Below are positions 33,378-42,923 of a DNA stretch of 64,000 nucleotides, piece by piece (position 1 is the first letter of the stretch; the number at the start of each line of letters is the position of its first letter). Origin of the DNA: Pseudothioclava nitratireducens (GTDB lineage: Bacteria; Pseudomonadota; Alphaproteobacteria; Rhodobacterales; Rhodobacteraceae); NCBI RefSeq assembly GCF_029210495.1, contig NZ_JARGDK010000005.1, forward strand, positions 186,001 to 250,000, given 5' to 3'. A program made the position numbers and the translations under genes. The notes beneath the pieces are model-generated. The model was not told the DNA's origin. It did no database searches and worked only from the letters and a program-made list of their open reading frames with translations.

Positions 33378-35980
33378 GCCGGTTCTCCTTCGATGATCGC
33401 CGCGCGGCGGCGTTGCAGCACAGTCACCAGACCGAGCAGCAAGAGGGCGGGAATGAAGATCAGCTCCTTCGGAAGCTGGTTCGTCGGCGCCTGCACCGAA
33501 GTGATCGACACCGGCGCATCGCCATAGAAGTCGAAGCTGGCCAGTTGCTCGGAAAGCGGCGAGCCGAACATCGGTTCTTCGAGCACCATCATCTCGCCCT
33601 CAGGCAGGAGCGACAGGCCCAGCGCGTCCAGACGCGTCGCCGCGTCCGCCCCCTCGGGCACGTTGAGCACGAGCGTCAGATCCTTCATTTCGAGCGTGTC
33701 GAAATCCGGTCCCGAAACGACTGTGCGCAGCGACGAGCCGACAGGTGCCTCCATCAAGGCCTGCTCGAACTCGACCGGCGCGATCTGATGATAGGGCGGC
33801 TGGATCATGTCCATGAAGAAGCCCGGCCGGAACAGCGCGAAGGCCACAAGCAGGAGTGCCACCGTCTCCCAGATGCGGGACTTGGTGAAGTAGAAGCCCA
33901 TGGTCGCCGCGGTGAAGACCAAAATCCCGATCGTGGCGATGATGAAGACGATGATGCCTTGCATCCACGTCACGTCGATCAGCAGAAGGTCCGTATTGAA
34001 GATGAACACGAAGGGCAGCGCCACGGTGCGCAGGCTGTAGAAGAACGCGGTGAAACCCGTACGGATCGCGTCGCCCCCTGACACGGCGGCTGCCGCGAAA
34101 GAGGCAAGCCCCACAGGCGGCGTCACATCGGCCATGATCCCGAAGTAGAACACGAAGAGGTGCACCGCGATGAGCGGCACCACGAGGCCCGACTGCGCAC
34201 CAAGCTCCACGACGACCGCCACCATGAGCGAGCTGACCACGATGTAGTTTGCCGTGGTCGGCAGACCCATCCCGAGGATCAGCGACAGGATCGCCACGAA
34301 GATCAGCATCAGGATCAGGTTGCCGCCCGACAGGAACTCGACGAAATCGGCCATCACCTGCCCGATACCAGTCAGCGACACGGTGCCCACGATGATCCCT
34401 GCGGTCGCCGTGGCGAGGCCAATCCCGATCATGTTGCGCGCGCCGTCGATCATCCCTTCGATCAGGTCGACCATGCCCTCGCGCAGCTTCGAGATCGCGT
34501 TCGGCTCACCCCGGAAGAACGCCTTGAGGGTCTTTTGCGTGATCAGGATGAAGAACAGAAGGAAGGTCGCCCAGAAAGCCGACAGACCCGGCGATTTGCG
34601 TTCGATCATCAAGAAGTAGACCAGAACGATGATCGGCAGCAGGTAGTAGAGCCCCGCCTTGTAGATTTTCGGGATCTCGGGGAGTTCGACGACCTCTGCA
34701 TTCGGGTCGTCGGGTTCAAGGTCCTCGGCTTGCGCGGCCAGCCAGACGAGCGCGATATAGGCGAGGCCCACCATCGCCGACAGCACCCAGCCCGCGCCCT
34801 CGGGGACGAGCGAGACAATCGCGCGCACCGGGAACTGGGTCGCGTAGCACAACCCCGCAAAGCCCGCGAAGAACAGGAACATGCCAAGGATCGTGCGCCA
34901 CATGGATACGACCTTGTTTCCGAGCGTCGGCATCTTGTTCTTCACCGCTTCGAGGTGAACGATATAGACGAGCGCGATGTAGGAAATGATCGCGGGCAGG
35001 AAGGCATGGGTGATGACCTCGAAGTAGGAAATCCCCACATATTCCACCATGAGGAAGGCGGCGGCCCCCATCACCGGCGGCATGATCTGACCGTTGACCG
35101 AGGAGGCGACCTCGACCGAGCCGGCCTTTTCTGCGGAGAAGCCCACCCGCTTCATCAGCGGAATGGTGAAGGTGCCGGTGGTGACCACGTTGGCGATGGA
35201 CGAGCCGGAGATCAGGCCGGTCGCGGCGGAGCCGACGACAGCCGCCTTGGCGGGCCCGCCCCGCAGGTGCCCAAGCGCCCCGAAGGCCATCTTGATGAAG
35301 TAGTTCCCCGCGCCCGCCTTATCGAGCAGCGCGCCGAAGAGCACGAAGAGGAAGACGAATTTCGTGGACACGCCCAGCGCGATGCCGAACACGCCTTCGG
35401 AGGTGATCCACATATGGCTCATCGCCTTGCGCAGGCTCGCGCCGGCCCAGCGGATCTGGTCGGGCACTGCGGCGGCGGAACCGAAGAACACATAGGCAAG
35501 GAAGATCAGCGCCAGCACCACCATGACCGGGCCAAGCGTGCGGTAGGCCGCGATGAACAGGAAGGCGAGGCCAAGCAGCGAGAAGAGCGCATCGCTTTGG
35601 TCCGCCAGACCGCCATTGGTCACGATCTTGTCGTAGAACACGTATCCATAGAGCGCGAGAAACGCGCCGCCCAGCGCCAGCACCCAGTCATACCACGGCA
35701 CGCTGTGCTTGGGCGCGGATTTGAACAGCGGATAGGCCATGGCCGAAAGGAACACGGCAAAGGCGAGGTGGATCTGCCGCGAGTTGTTGATCAGATCGCC
35801 CGGCAAGACATAAGGCGCGACGGGTGAGGCCAGAAGCACCTGAAAGACGGACCAGAGCAGGGCCACCCCTGCGATAAAGAACCCCAATGAGCCGGGAACG
35901 ACGCGAGCACCGCTATCGGATGCGGCCACGAGTTCCTGAAGCTCGGCTTCGTTCAATGCGCGTTTCTCACTGTCGGACAT
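33374..35980 (-). CDS. TRAP transporter fused permease (DctQM type) with C-terminal DUF3394-like domain (868 aa)
   Basis: Inner-membrane permease of a TAXI-type tripartite transporter driven by an ion gradient. The first ~200 residues contain the small DctQ-like helices, followed by the DctM-like core with GSAATGLISGSSIANVVTTG and QIMPPVMGAAAFLMVEYVGI and a second VGTVSLTGIGQ segment. After the last core helices, a soluble segment (from about IQPPYHQIAPVEFEQA) and a terminal helix resemble DUF3394. GGAGGGACA precedes the ATG. It is read after the binding-protein gene, with a strong stem-loop between them. The substrate is unknown. Confidence 0.93.
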   Translation of the reverse strand: MSDSEKRALNEAELQELVAASDSGARVVPGSLGFFIAGVALLWSVFQVLLASPVAPYVLPGDLINNSRQIHLAFAVFLSAMAYPLFKSAPKHSVPWYDWVLALGGAFLALYGYVFYDKIVTNGGLADQSDALFSLLGLAFLFIAAYRTLGPVMVVLALIFLAYVFFGSAAAVPDQIRWAGASLRKAMSHMWITSEGVFGIALGVSTKFVFLFVLFGALLDKAGAGNYFIKMAFGALGHLRGGPAKAAVVGSAATGLISGSSIANVVTTGTFTIPLMKRVGFSAEKAGSVEVASSVNGQIMPPVMGAAAFLMVEYVGISYFEVITHAFLPAIISYIALVYIVHLEAVKNKMPTLGNKVVSMWRTILGMFLFFAGFAGLCYATQFPVRAIVSLVPEGAGWVLSAMVGLAYIALVWLAAQAEDLEPDDPNAEVVELPEIPKIYKAGLYYLLPIIVLVYFLMIERKSPGLSAFWATFLLFFILITQKTLKAFFRGEPNAISKLREGMVDLIEGMIDGARNMIGIGLATATAGIIVGTVSLTGIGQVMADFVEFLSGGNLILMLIFVAILSLILGMGLPTTANYIVVSSLMVAVVVELGAQSGLVVPLIAVHLFVFYFGIMADVTPPVGLASFAAAAVSGGDAIRTGFTAFFYSLRTVALPFVFIFNTDLLLIDVTWMQGIIVFIIATIGILVFTAATMGFYFTKSRIWETVALLLVAFALFRPGFFMDMIQPPYHQIAPVEFEQALMEAPVGSSLRTVVSGPDFDTLEMKDLTLVLNVPEGADAATRLDALGLSLLPEGEMMVLEEPMFGSPLSEQLASFDFYGDAPVSITSVQAPTNQLPKELIFIPALLLLGLVTVLQRRRAAIIEGEPA

Positions 35981-36031
35981 TGTCCCTCCGTCCGGCCTTG
36001 CGGCCCGCCTGAATGAATTGGTCTAAACGGT

Positions 36032-36056
36032 TCGGGGGGCGAGCACCGCCCCCCGA
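36032..36056 (-). terminator. Intra-operon stem-loop between TAXI binding protein and permease
   Basis: TCGGGGGGCG-AGCAC-CGCCCCCCGA is a perfect 10-bp stem, 18 bases past the binding-protein stop and about 50 before the permease start. With no T-tract, it probably stabilises the upstream mRNA or partially attenuates, so that more binding protein than permease is made. Confidence 0.7.
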
Positions 36057-36074
36057 GGGATCAAACGGGTCGGA

Positions 36075-37043
36075 TCACTCGATCAGACCTTTTTCCTTGA
36101 AGTATTTGGCGGCGCCCGCATGCAGCGGAGCCGAAAGACCGGCGGTCGCCATCTCTTCGGGTTTCAGGTTGGCAAAAGCCGGGTGCAGGCCCTTGAAGTC
36201 CTCGAAATTCTCGAAGACCGAGGACACGACCGCATAGACGGCATCTTCGGAAACCGCGTCAGAGGTGACAAAAGTCGCGCCCACACCGAAGGTGGTCACG
36301 TCGGCTTCGTTGCCACGATACATGCCGCCCGGAATGACCGCCGTGCGATAGAACGGGTTGTCGGCCACGAGCTTCTCGACAGCAGGACCCGAGACCTCGA
36401 CCAGCACCGAGTCACAGGCGGTGGTCGCCTCTTGGATCGAGCCGGACGGGTGACCCACGGTGTAGACCATCGCGTCGATCTGGTTGTCGCAGAGCGCCGC
36501 CGATTGCTCGGCCGCCTTCAGCTCGGTGGCGAGCGCGAAGTCGTCCATGGTCCAGCCCATCGCTTCCATCAGCACTTCCATCGTGCCGCGCTGGCCCGAG
36601 CCGGGGTTGCCGATATTCACGCGCTTGCCCTTGAGGTCTTCGAAGGTCTTGATGCCGCTATCGGCGCGCGCCACGACGGTGAAGGGCTCCGGGTGAACCG
36701 AGAACACGGCGCGCAGGCCTTCGAACGGGCCGGCCTCTGCGAATTGCGAGCTGCCGTTGAAGGCGTGATACTGCCAGTCCGACTGGGCGACGCCGAATTC
36801 CAGCTCGCCCTCGCGGATCGTGTTGATGTTGTAGACCGAGCCGCCGGTCGATTCGACCGAGCAGCGGATGCCGTGTTCCTTGCGGCCCTTGTTCACCAGG
36901 CGACAGATCGCGCCGCCGGTCGGGTAATAGACGCCGGTCACGCCGCCGGTGCCGATGGTGATGAACTCTTCCGCCATCGCGGTGCCCGCAACCAGCGTCG
37001 AGGTCGCCAGCGCAACAAGGCCGAGTTTCAGATGTTTGGTCAT
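36075..37043 (-). CDS. TAXI-family TRAP transporter solute-binding protein (322 aa)
   Basis: Periplasmic ligand-binding component. The signal peptide is [20 protein letters not shown], and the mature protein opens [20 protein letters not shown], the hallmark of TAXI proteins. A QSDWQYHA segment near residue 95 and a [20 protein letters not shown] segment near residue 135 are also typical. GGGAGA before ATG 37043 sets the start; the frame runs further upstream but without homology. It delivers substrate to the fused permease encoded downstream. The ligand, by analogy glutamate-like or other carboxylates, cannot be assigned. Confidence 0.94.
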   Translation of the reverse strand: MTKHLKLGLVALATSTLVAGTAMAEEFITIGTGGVTGVYYPTGGAICRLVNKGRKEHGIRCSVESTGGSVYNINTIREGELEFGVAQSDWQYHAFNGSSQFAEAGPFEGLRAVFSVHPEPFTVVARADSGIKTFEDLKGKRVNIGNPGSGQRGTMEVLMEAMGWTMDDFALATELKAAEQSAALCDNQIDAMVYTVGHPSGSIQEATTACDSVLVEVSGPAVEKLVADNPFYRTAVIPGGMYRGNEADVTTFGVGATFVTSDAVSEDAVYAVVSSVFENFEDFKGLHPAFANLKPEEMATAGLSAPLHAGAAKYFKEKGLIE

Positions 37044-37086
37044 AGGTCTCTCCCAGTTTGATTGCCTATTTCGATTTTCGAGCGGT

Positions 37087-37950
37087 TCAGAGGTCCAGGA
37101 CCTCATCCAGAGCGCGGTTATGCCGTTCGATTTCGGCAATACGCTCTGTCGCCTCCGGGCCGGATTTCCGTGCAACCATCGCAATCAGCGTTTCAAGCAG
37201 GAAAACGGTTCCGACATAGGAGGTGAAGAAATTCGGGCTATCGCCCGGAACGATGAAGTGCGTCTGTGCGACCCGGAGCGCCGGGCAAGCGTGGCTGTCG
37301 GTGATGACGATAACCCGTGCGCCCTGCTCGCGCGCCGTCTGGGCCGCGCGGATCGAGACACGGGCAAAGGGTGGCTTCGTAATGACCAGCAGAACGTCGC
37401 GCGCATCCAGATCACAGAGCGCCGAACCGATGGATGCGCCCATTCGCCCGGCCAGAACCCAGTTCGCGCCGAGAAAATTCGCCATGTAGCCCGCATATTC
37501 CGCGATCCCGGTCGAGCCGAGCGCGCCCAGAACCACCACCTTGCGCGCGTCATGGAGCTGCGCTGCCGCCGCCTCGATCTGTTCGGTCGAGATCGTCGCG
37601 GCCAACGCATTGAGATTGCTGTGGCATAGATTGCGGGCGCGTGTGACAAGGTCCTCGGCCGCCTCATCCTTGGATTGGCGCAGACCCTCGGCGCGGGCGG
37701 CAAAGGTCGAAACCTGACGCCCAAGCTGATGGCGCATCGATTCGCGCAGATCCTCGAAACTGTCATAGCCCAGCGCCCGAGACAGGCGGCTGAAACTGGC
37801 CGGCGCGATACGCGATTCGGTCGCAACCGTGCGCAGGGACCGGGTTGCCGCATCCAGCGGATTTGCAACGATATAGTCTCCGGCCTCGCGCAGTCGCGGG
37901 CTCAGGTCGCCGTAATTTTCGGCCAACCGTTGTTGGAAACTCGCTTTCAA
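37087..37950 (-). CDS. RpiR/MurR-family transcriptional regulator
   Basis: An N-terminal helix-turn-helix RpiR domain ([20 protein letters not shown] near residue 45 and [13 protein letters not shown]) is followed by a C-terminal SIS sugar-isomerase-like effector domain ([20 protein letters not shown] and [17 protein letters not shown]). The length is 287 aa from a TTG at 37950 preceded by GGGGGG; a GTG at 37962 and a TTG at 38001 are alternatives. It sits between the TRAP operon (same strand, downstream) and the divergent aminotransferase operon and probably controls both in response to a metabolite. Confidence 0.88.
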   Translation of the reverse strand: MKASFQQRLAENYGDLSPRLREAGDYIVANPLDAATRSLRTVATESRIAPASFSRLSRALGYDSFEDLRESMRHQLGRQVSTFAARAEGLRQSKDEAAEDLVTRARNLCHSNLNALAATISTEQIEAAAAQLHDARKVVVLGALGSTGIAEYAGYMANFLGANWVLAGRMGASIGSALCDLDARDVLLVITKPPFARVSIRAAQTAREQGARVIVITDSHACPALRVAQTHFIVPGDSPNFFTSYVGTVFLLETLIAMVARKSGPEATERIAEIERHNRALDEVLDL

Positions 37951-37985
37951 GCCGCCCCCCACAGGCAAATTTGTCGACAGGCAGC

Positions 37986-38032
37986 GTTTCAAGTGTTTCA
38001 ATTATTGTCAAGTGGGGAGACATATGTTTCAC
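37986..38032. promoter_or_regulatory. Three GTTTCA repeats in the rpiR-aminotransferase gap
   Basis: GTTTCAA occurs at 37986-37992 and again at 37995-38001 (9-base period); GTTTCAC follows at 38026-38032. They lie between the divergent starts, a fitting place for the RpiR-type regulator or an activator to bind. This is inference from position and repetition. Confidence 0.4.
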
Positions 38033-38068
38033 CGAAATCATGGTCCTTGCCGTAACGGAGCGCACCCG

Positions 38069-39391
38069 ATGACCCATGTCTTTCACCGCCATTCCCGCAC
38101 CACGCCGCCGCGCGCCGCGCGCGGGGAGGGTGCCTATATCATCGACACCGATGGCAAGCGCTATCTCGATGGGTCCGGGGGCGCGGCGGTGTCCTGTCTT
38201 GGCCATTCCGACCCCGAAGTGATCGCGGCAATCACCGAACAGGTCTCGACCCTCGCCTTCGCGCATACCGGGTTCTTCACAACCGAACCCGCGGAGCGAC
38301 TGGCCGACCGGCTGATCGCCCACGCCCCCGAAGGCATCGAAAAGGTCTATTTCGTTTCCGGCGGGTCCGAGGCGGTGGAAACCGCGCTCAAGATGGCGCG
38401 GCAGTATTTCGTCGAGACCGGAGAGGTCACCCGCACCCGTTTCATCGCGCGCCGTCAAAGCTACCACGGCAACACGCTTGGCGCCTTGGCGACCGGGGGC
38501 AATGCGTGGCGCCGCGCGCCTTTCGCGCCGCTCATGGCGGAAAGCTTCCACATCGCGCCTTGCTACGAATACCGTGGAATAGAGTCGAATGAGAGCCTCG
38601 AAGACTACGGCCTCCGCGTCGCCAACGAGCTTGAGGCAGAGCTTCTGCGCCTCGGCCCGGAGACAGTAATCGGCTTTGTCGCGGAGCCGGTCGTTGGCGC
38701 AACCATGGGGGCCGTGCCTGCGGTTCCGGGCTATTTCAAACGCATCCGCGAGATCTGCGACCGCTACGGCATCCTGCTGATCCTTGACGAGGTGATGTGC
38801 GGGATGGGCCGGACCGGGACGCTTTTTGCCTGCGAGCAAGACGGCATCTCGCCGGATATCGTCACCATCGCCAAGGGTCTTGGCGCGGGTTATCAGCCGA
38901 TCGGCGCGACGCTGTGCAGCGGCAAGATTCATGACGCTTTCGCCAATGGCTCGGGCTTCTTCCAACACGGCCACACCTATATCGGCCACGCGACCGCCTG
39001 CGCCGCCGCAGATGTCGTGGTCTCGAAGTTGACCGAAGGCGGGCTGACGGCCCGCGCCGCCGAAATGGGCGACAAGCTCGACGCAGCGCTACGTGCCTCT
39101 TTCGGCGATCACCCCCATATCGGTGACATCCGCGGGCGTGGCATGTTCCGCGGCCTCGAGATCGTCGCGGATCGGGAGACGAAGACCCCGTTCGAACCTG
39201 AACGCGCCATTAACAAGAAGATCAAGGCGGCCGCCTTTGAGGCCGGGCTGATCTGCTACCCGATGGGCGGAACGATTGATGGGCGACTGGGCGATCACGT
39301 GCTGCTCGCACCGCCCTTCATTCTCGAAGATGCGCAGATCGGGGAACTCGTGGACAAGCTGTCCATGGCCTTCGCACAGGTGATCGGTTGA
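38069..39391 (+). CDS. Class III (omega) aminotransferase (440 aa)
   Basis: PLP-dependent transaminase of fold type I. YIIDTDGKRYLDGSGGAAV near residue 27 opens the family; VYFVSGGSEAVETALKMAR near residue 97 is the phosphate-binding region; YHGNTLGALATG follows; LILDEVMCGMGRTG near residue 240 holds the PLP-binding Asp; and IVTIAKGLGAGYQPIGA near residue 270 carries the Schiff-base Lys. ATG 38069 follows GGAG and fits family length; the frame upstream overlaps the regulatory gap. It overlaps the next gene by one base. It probably removes the amino group of an imported omega- or beta-amino acid. Confidence 0.93.
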   Translation: MTHVFHRHSRTTPPRAARGEGAYIIDTDGKRYLDGSGGAAVSCLGHSDPEVIAAITEQVSTLAFAHTGFFTTEPAERLADRLIAHAPEGIEKVYFVSGGSEAVETALKMARQYFVETGEVTRTRFIARRQSYHGNTLGALATGGNAWRRAPFAPLMAESFHIAPCYEYRGIESNESLEDYGLRVANELEAELLRLGPETVIGFVAEPVVGATMGAVPAVPGYFKRIREICDRYGILLILDEVMCGMGRTGTLFACEQDGISPDIVTIAKGLGAGYQPIGATLCSGKIHDAFANGSGFFQHGHTYIGHATACAAADVVVSKLTEGGLTARAAEMGDKLDAALRASFGDHPHIGDIRGRGMFRGLEIVADRETKTPFEPERAINKKIKAAAFEAGLICYPMGGTIDGRLGDHVLLAPPFILEDAQIGELVDKLSMAFAQVIG

Positions 39392-40158
39392 TGTCGCTGC
39401 CCAAGCTGATGGTGGCGCCAAACGGGGCCACCAAAACGAAATCCGATCATCCACGCCTGCCGATCACGCTTGACGAAATCACAGAAACAGCGCGCGCCTG
39501 TTTCGCGGCCGGGGCGGATGGGTTGCACCTGCACCTGCGGGATGCGCAGGGGCGGCATTTGCTGGATGCCGGTGCCTATGCCGAGGCGTTAACCCATCTA
39601 CGTGCGGCAGTGCCCGGTATGGTGCTGCAAATCACCACCGAAGCCGCGGGCATCTACGAACCACCACATCAGCGGCGGGTGGCGCTCGACTCCGGCGCCG
39701 CGCTGGTATCGATCGCGCTGCGGGAAATGCTGCGCGACGATGAAACCGTGACGCGCCGCTTCTACGAGGATTGCGCCGCCAAAGGGATCGCGGTGCAGCA
39801 TATCCTCTATGATCGCACGGATGCAGAGGCTTTGGCGCGAGTGCTTCCCACCTCGATGCTTCGGGGCCCGACCTTGCAACTCTTGTTCGTTCTGGGGCGC
39901 TACACGGAGGGGCAAAGCTCTGATCCGTCGATGCTCGATCCGTTTACGGGTTGGCTCGGAACCGCTGGAATAGAGCCTGACTGGATGGTCTGCGCCTTTG
40001 GACCCGGCGAGAGCGACGCACTGCTTGCCGCCCACGCGATCGGGGGCAAAATGCGGGTGGGTTTCGAGAACTCCCTCTGGCATGCCGACGGGAGCATCGC
40101 GCGCGATAATGCCGAGCAGGTTGCGCGGCTTATCGCGCGTCTCGCCGGGCGGGAATAG
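39391..40158 (+). CDS. BKACE-type beta-keto acid cleavage enzyme (DUF849), short form
   Basis: Family that condenses a beta-keto acid with acetyl-CoA, releasing acetoacetate and a new CoA ester. GADGLHLHLRDAQGRHL near residue 45 supplies the two metal-binding His; QITTEAAGIYEPPHQRR replaces the usual Thr-Gly-Gly loop; GGKMRVGFENSLWHADG near residue 220 has the conserved Glu. At 255 aa it is shorter than the typical 270-310 and appears divergent. The ATG overlaps the aminotransferase stop (TGATG). The order suggests that deamination yields a beta-keto acid that this enzyme cleaves. Confidence 0.83.
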   Translation: MSLPKLMVAPNGATKTKSDHPRLPITLDEITETARACFAAGADGLHLHLRDAQGRHLLDAGAYAEALTHLRAAVPGMVLQITTEAAGIYEPPHQRRVALDSGAALVSIALREMLRDDETVTRRFYEDCAAKGIAVQHILYDRTDAEALARVLPTSMLRGPTLQLLFVLGRYTEGQSSDPSMLDPFTGWLGTAGIEPDWMVCAFGPGESDALLAAHAIGGKMRVGFENSLWHADGSIARDNAEQVARLIARLAGRE

Positions 40159-40221
40159 GTATCAACACGCATCAAGGCACGTGCTAAGAGCAAGCGAAGC
40201 CAACATGCGAGCGCGTTAACG

Positions 40222-41595
40222 ATGTCGGAAACCACCGCCCCGCCCTACCCTACGCTCGGACAAGCCGCGCGCGTCTGGGCGAAGATCGGGCTTCTGAGCT
40301 TTGGCGGTCCGGCAGGGCAAATCGCCATGATGCATCGTGTCCTCGTGGAGGAGGAGAGATGGCTCGATGAGACCCGGTTTCTGCATGCGCTGAACTACTG
40401 CATGGTCCTTCCCGGCCCGGAGGCCCAGCAGCTTACCGTCTATGTCGGCTGGCTGATGCATCGGACGGCGGGCGGGCTGATCGCAGGCCTTCTGTTCATC
40501 GCGCCGGGCGTTGCTGCAATCATGGCCCTGAGTTGGCTCTATGCCATTTGGGGCGATGTTTCACTGGTGCAGGGTTTGTTTTTTGGGTTGAAGGCCGCCG
40601 TTCTAGCAATTGTTTTGCAGGCCGTTGGGCGGATCGGCGCGCGTGCCTTGGGCAACCGGGCTATGCGCGGCATCGCGGGGCTCGCGTTTATTGGCATCTT
40701 CGTGTTCGACGTTCCTTTTCCGCTGATCGTGGCGACTGCCGGAGCGATAGGTCTGGCCGGTGCCGCGCTGGGCGTGCACGCCCTTGGCGCACGCGCGGTG
40801 CCAGCCTCCGTTCAACTCGAGCCGGAGCAGAGACCGACGGTTTTGGGGCATCGCGCCCCGCCTCATACGCAGGTCGATGTCAGTTGGGCCTTACGGATAT
40901 CAGCAGTTTTTCTTTTCCTTTGGCTGCTCCCCGTCATCGGGCTGTCGACCGTCTTCGGTTCCTCTAATGTGTTCTCGGAAATCGCTCGGTTTTTCAGCGT
41001 TATGGCTGTCGTCACGTTTGGCGGGGCCTATGCGGTGCTCGCCTATGTCGCGCAGGAAGCGGTAACGCAGTTCGGCTGGCTTGCACCCGGCGAGATGCTG
41101 GACGGTTTGGGTATGGCGGAGACAACACCCGGGCCACTTATCATGGTGACACAGTTCGTCGGTTTTATGGCTGCGCTACGCGAACCCGGCTCCCTACCGC
41201 CCGTGCTTGCGGGAACTTTGGGCGGATTGCTGACCACATGGGTGACGTTCGTGCCGTGCTTTCTGTGGATATTCCTCGGCGCGCCTTTCATCGAAAGCTT
41301 GCGAAACAACAGATGGCTCAGCGCGGCTCTGAAGTCGATAACTGCTGCCATCGTCGGTGTCATCTCAAATCTTGCGGTCTGGTTCGGGTTGCATGTCCTC
41401 TTCGGCACGGTGCGCATGGTCGAACGATCGGGCATCCGGATTGCCCTACCCGAGCTGAATACATTCGACCCTTTGGCTGGCGTACTGGCCCTTGGCTGCG
41501 CAGTTGGCCTTGTGTTGCTGAAGTGGCCAGTCCACCGCATGCTTCTCGCCGCTGCGATTGCAGGGGCGACCCTTGCAGGGCTTGGTCTGCGCTGA
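40222..41595 (+). CDS. chrA: ChrA-family chromate efflux transporter (457 aa)
   Basis: Inner-membrane transporter with two homologous halves (long-chain ChrA). The first half opens VWAKIGLLSFGGPAGQIAMM with EERWLDETRFLHALNYCMVLPGPEAQQ; the second has FFSVMAVVTFGGAYAVLAYV and WLAPGEMLDGLGMAETTPGP. These FGG and PGP motifs are diagnostic. About ten to twelve hydrophobic helices are visible. No chrB-type regulator is nearby. It stands alone between the catabolic cluster and the flagellar genes; the substrate may be sulfate or another oxyanion as well as chromate. Confidence 0.93.
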   Translation: MSETTAPPYPTLGQAARVWAKIGLLSFGGPAGQIAMMHRVLVEEERWLDETRFLHALNYCMVLPGPEAQQLTVYVGWLMHRTAGGLIAGLLFIAPGVAAIMALSWLYAIWGDVSLVQGLFFGLKAAVLAIVLQAVGRIGARALGNRAMRGIAGLAFIGIFVFDVPFPLIVATAGAIGLAGAALGVHALGARAVPASVQLEPEQRPTVLGHRAPPHTQVDVSWALRISAVFLFLWLLPVIGLSTVFGSSNVFSEIARFFSVMAVVTFGGAYAVLAYVAQEAVTQFGWLAPGEMLDGLGMAETTPGPLIMVTQFVGFMAALREPGSLPPVLAGTLGGLLTTWVTFVPCFLWIFLGAPFIESLRNNRWLSAALKSITAAIVGVISNLAVWFGLHVLFGTVRMVERSGIRIALPELNTFDPLAGVLALGCAVGLVLLKWPVHRMLLAAAIAGATLAGLGLR

Positions 41596-41703
41596 TCTCC
41601 TAAATTGAGATTGAGGTCGAGCGATGGTCTTGTTTTCCTCATCATCAACTCCGGCTCGAAGCGGTGCGGGATTTTGCATCGCGACCCCGTCAGCACCACC
41701 TCC

Positions 41704-42522
41704 TCAAAGTCTCAGTGAAAAGGATTGACCGGCTGTCGAGGTCAAAAGTTGCAGAGCTACGGAACCCGCCGTCGTCGCCGATACAGCCGATATCTGAGAA
41801 CGCAAAAGAAACGTCTTCAGAAGTTTTTCCAAGTTCTCTGGCTCGGCATACGCCGCCGGGTCGGCGAAACCGAAGAGTTGTTCACTCTTGTCCTGATATA
41901 TTCTCAATTGCTGGTCGATATCCAAGGCGCTCACGCTCGCGGGGAGGCCGAATGCCGTTCGAAATACCGAGTTCAGCGGTTCAGAGCCGATAATCGAGAA
42001 CCACTTTGTGTTTTCACTCGTATCTTTTTGTACGAGTGCGGGAAGCTCTCGCTCCAGATTCATCGCAAGGCGTAGCGAGCTATCAACCTCACCCACCGCG
42101 ACCTCGAACTGCCTGCTTTCAAACCGCTCCAGCATCTTGTCGGCGAAATCCGACATCACCGTGCGCGGCGTTTCGTAATCCCCGAAACCGAACGCGATCG
42201 TCAACTCCAGATACCTCTTATCCGAGAGCTTATTGGCCAGCGCATCCGTATCCAGCGAACCCTCTTCAAGGACTTTCCGAATAAAGAACTTGTTATTTAT
42301 GTCATCCTCAAGTCCGAAGGCGCCGAGCGCGACTGAGAGAAGCCGACGGTCCGACACGAGGTCGGCGGCGGACTTAACACCAGGTATCTTCTCCCTGAAA
42401 TACGCTTCCACGGATTGGATCTCCGCAGAGGCGGTGAATGCCGCCTTCTGCTTTTCCATCGTTCTGGTCAAAAAAGACCAACCGCTATACCCAGAGAAAG
42501 GAATGATCGGGGTGAAGCTCAT
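41704..42522 (-). CDS. DUF1217 flagellar-cluster protein (272 aa)
   Basis: Contains the repeated DUF1217-type segment, for example YFREKIPGVKSAADLVSDRR near residue 45 and LLKTFLLRSQ near the end, rich in short helices. Proteins of this family recur in alphaproteobacterial flagellar clusters without an agreed function. There is no signal peptide. The ATG overlaps the flbT stop by four bases, so it is the last gene of a flaF-flbT-DUF1217 unit. A possible role in flagellin handling or filament assembly is inference from context. Confidence 0.82.
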   Translation of the reverse strand: MSFTPIIPFSGYSGWSFLTRTMEKQKAAFTASAEIQSVEAYFREKIPGVKSAADLVSDRRLLSVALGAFGLEDDINNKFFIRKVLEEGSLDTDALANKLSDKRYLELTIAFGFGDYETPRTVMSDFADKMLERFESRQFEVAVGEVDSSLRLAMNLERELPALVQKDTSENTKWFSIIGSEPLNSVFRTAFGLPASVSALDIDQQLRIYQDKSEQLFGFADPAAYAEPENLEKLLKTFLLRSQISAVSATTAGSVALQLLTSTAGQSFSLRL

Positions 42523-42923
42523 TGAGTTTTGGCGGCGAGCAGCCGTTCCTCCCGTGGCAGAAGCGCGCGTAGCGCCTTAAGGACTTGATAATACTGCTCG
42601 TCCAGAACGGCCGTCGTTGCCTGTGTCAGCTGCGCGCGACTATCATGATCGGTGAGCACCTGGCTAAGCTGTTCGATGCCCCGCAAAAGCTGCATTCGCG
42701 CATCATTTGCATCCGCATCACCCGAGAGAACAAGTTGTGCGATGTAGCAAACGCGCCGTACCGGCGTGTTGACCTCTTCAGGGTGGATTGCGTCACGCAA
42801 GCGGAGAATATTGGCGTTCGGCGTCATGATGGCCAACCGTGATCGCCTGTCGCCATTCTCGATGACCGCGCCGTTAATCAGCACCCGCTCTTTCGGGGCC
42901 AGCTTGAGAACGAGGCCCGTCAT
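42519..42923 (-). CDS. flbT: Flagellar biosynthesis repressor FlbT
   Basis: Small RNA-binding regulator, 134 aa. LKLAPKERVLINGAVIENGD at the N-terminus and a helical C-terminal half (IAQLVLSGDADANDARMQ) are typical. In Caulobacter FlbT binds the flagellin mRNA 5' untranslated region and limits its translation. Here it lies in an operon with flaF (upstream, four-base overlap) and DUF1217, just downstream of the flagellin gene, whose 5' leader holds a hairpin that could be its target. Confidence 0.93.
   Translation of the reverse strand: MTGLVLKLAPKERVLINGAVIENGDRRSRLAIMTPNANILRLRDAIHPEEVNTPVRRVCYIAQLVLSGDADANDARMQLLRGIEQLSQVLTDHDSRAQLTQATTAVLDEQYYQVLKALRALLPREERLLAAKTQ

Noticed and set aside
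34160-35827. A 555-codon plus-strand frame across the TRAP permease
   Set aside because: Extremely His/Asp/Arg/Glu-rich translation, typical of the complement of a hydrophobic membrane protein.
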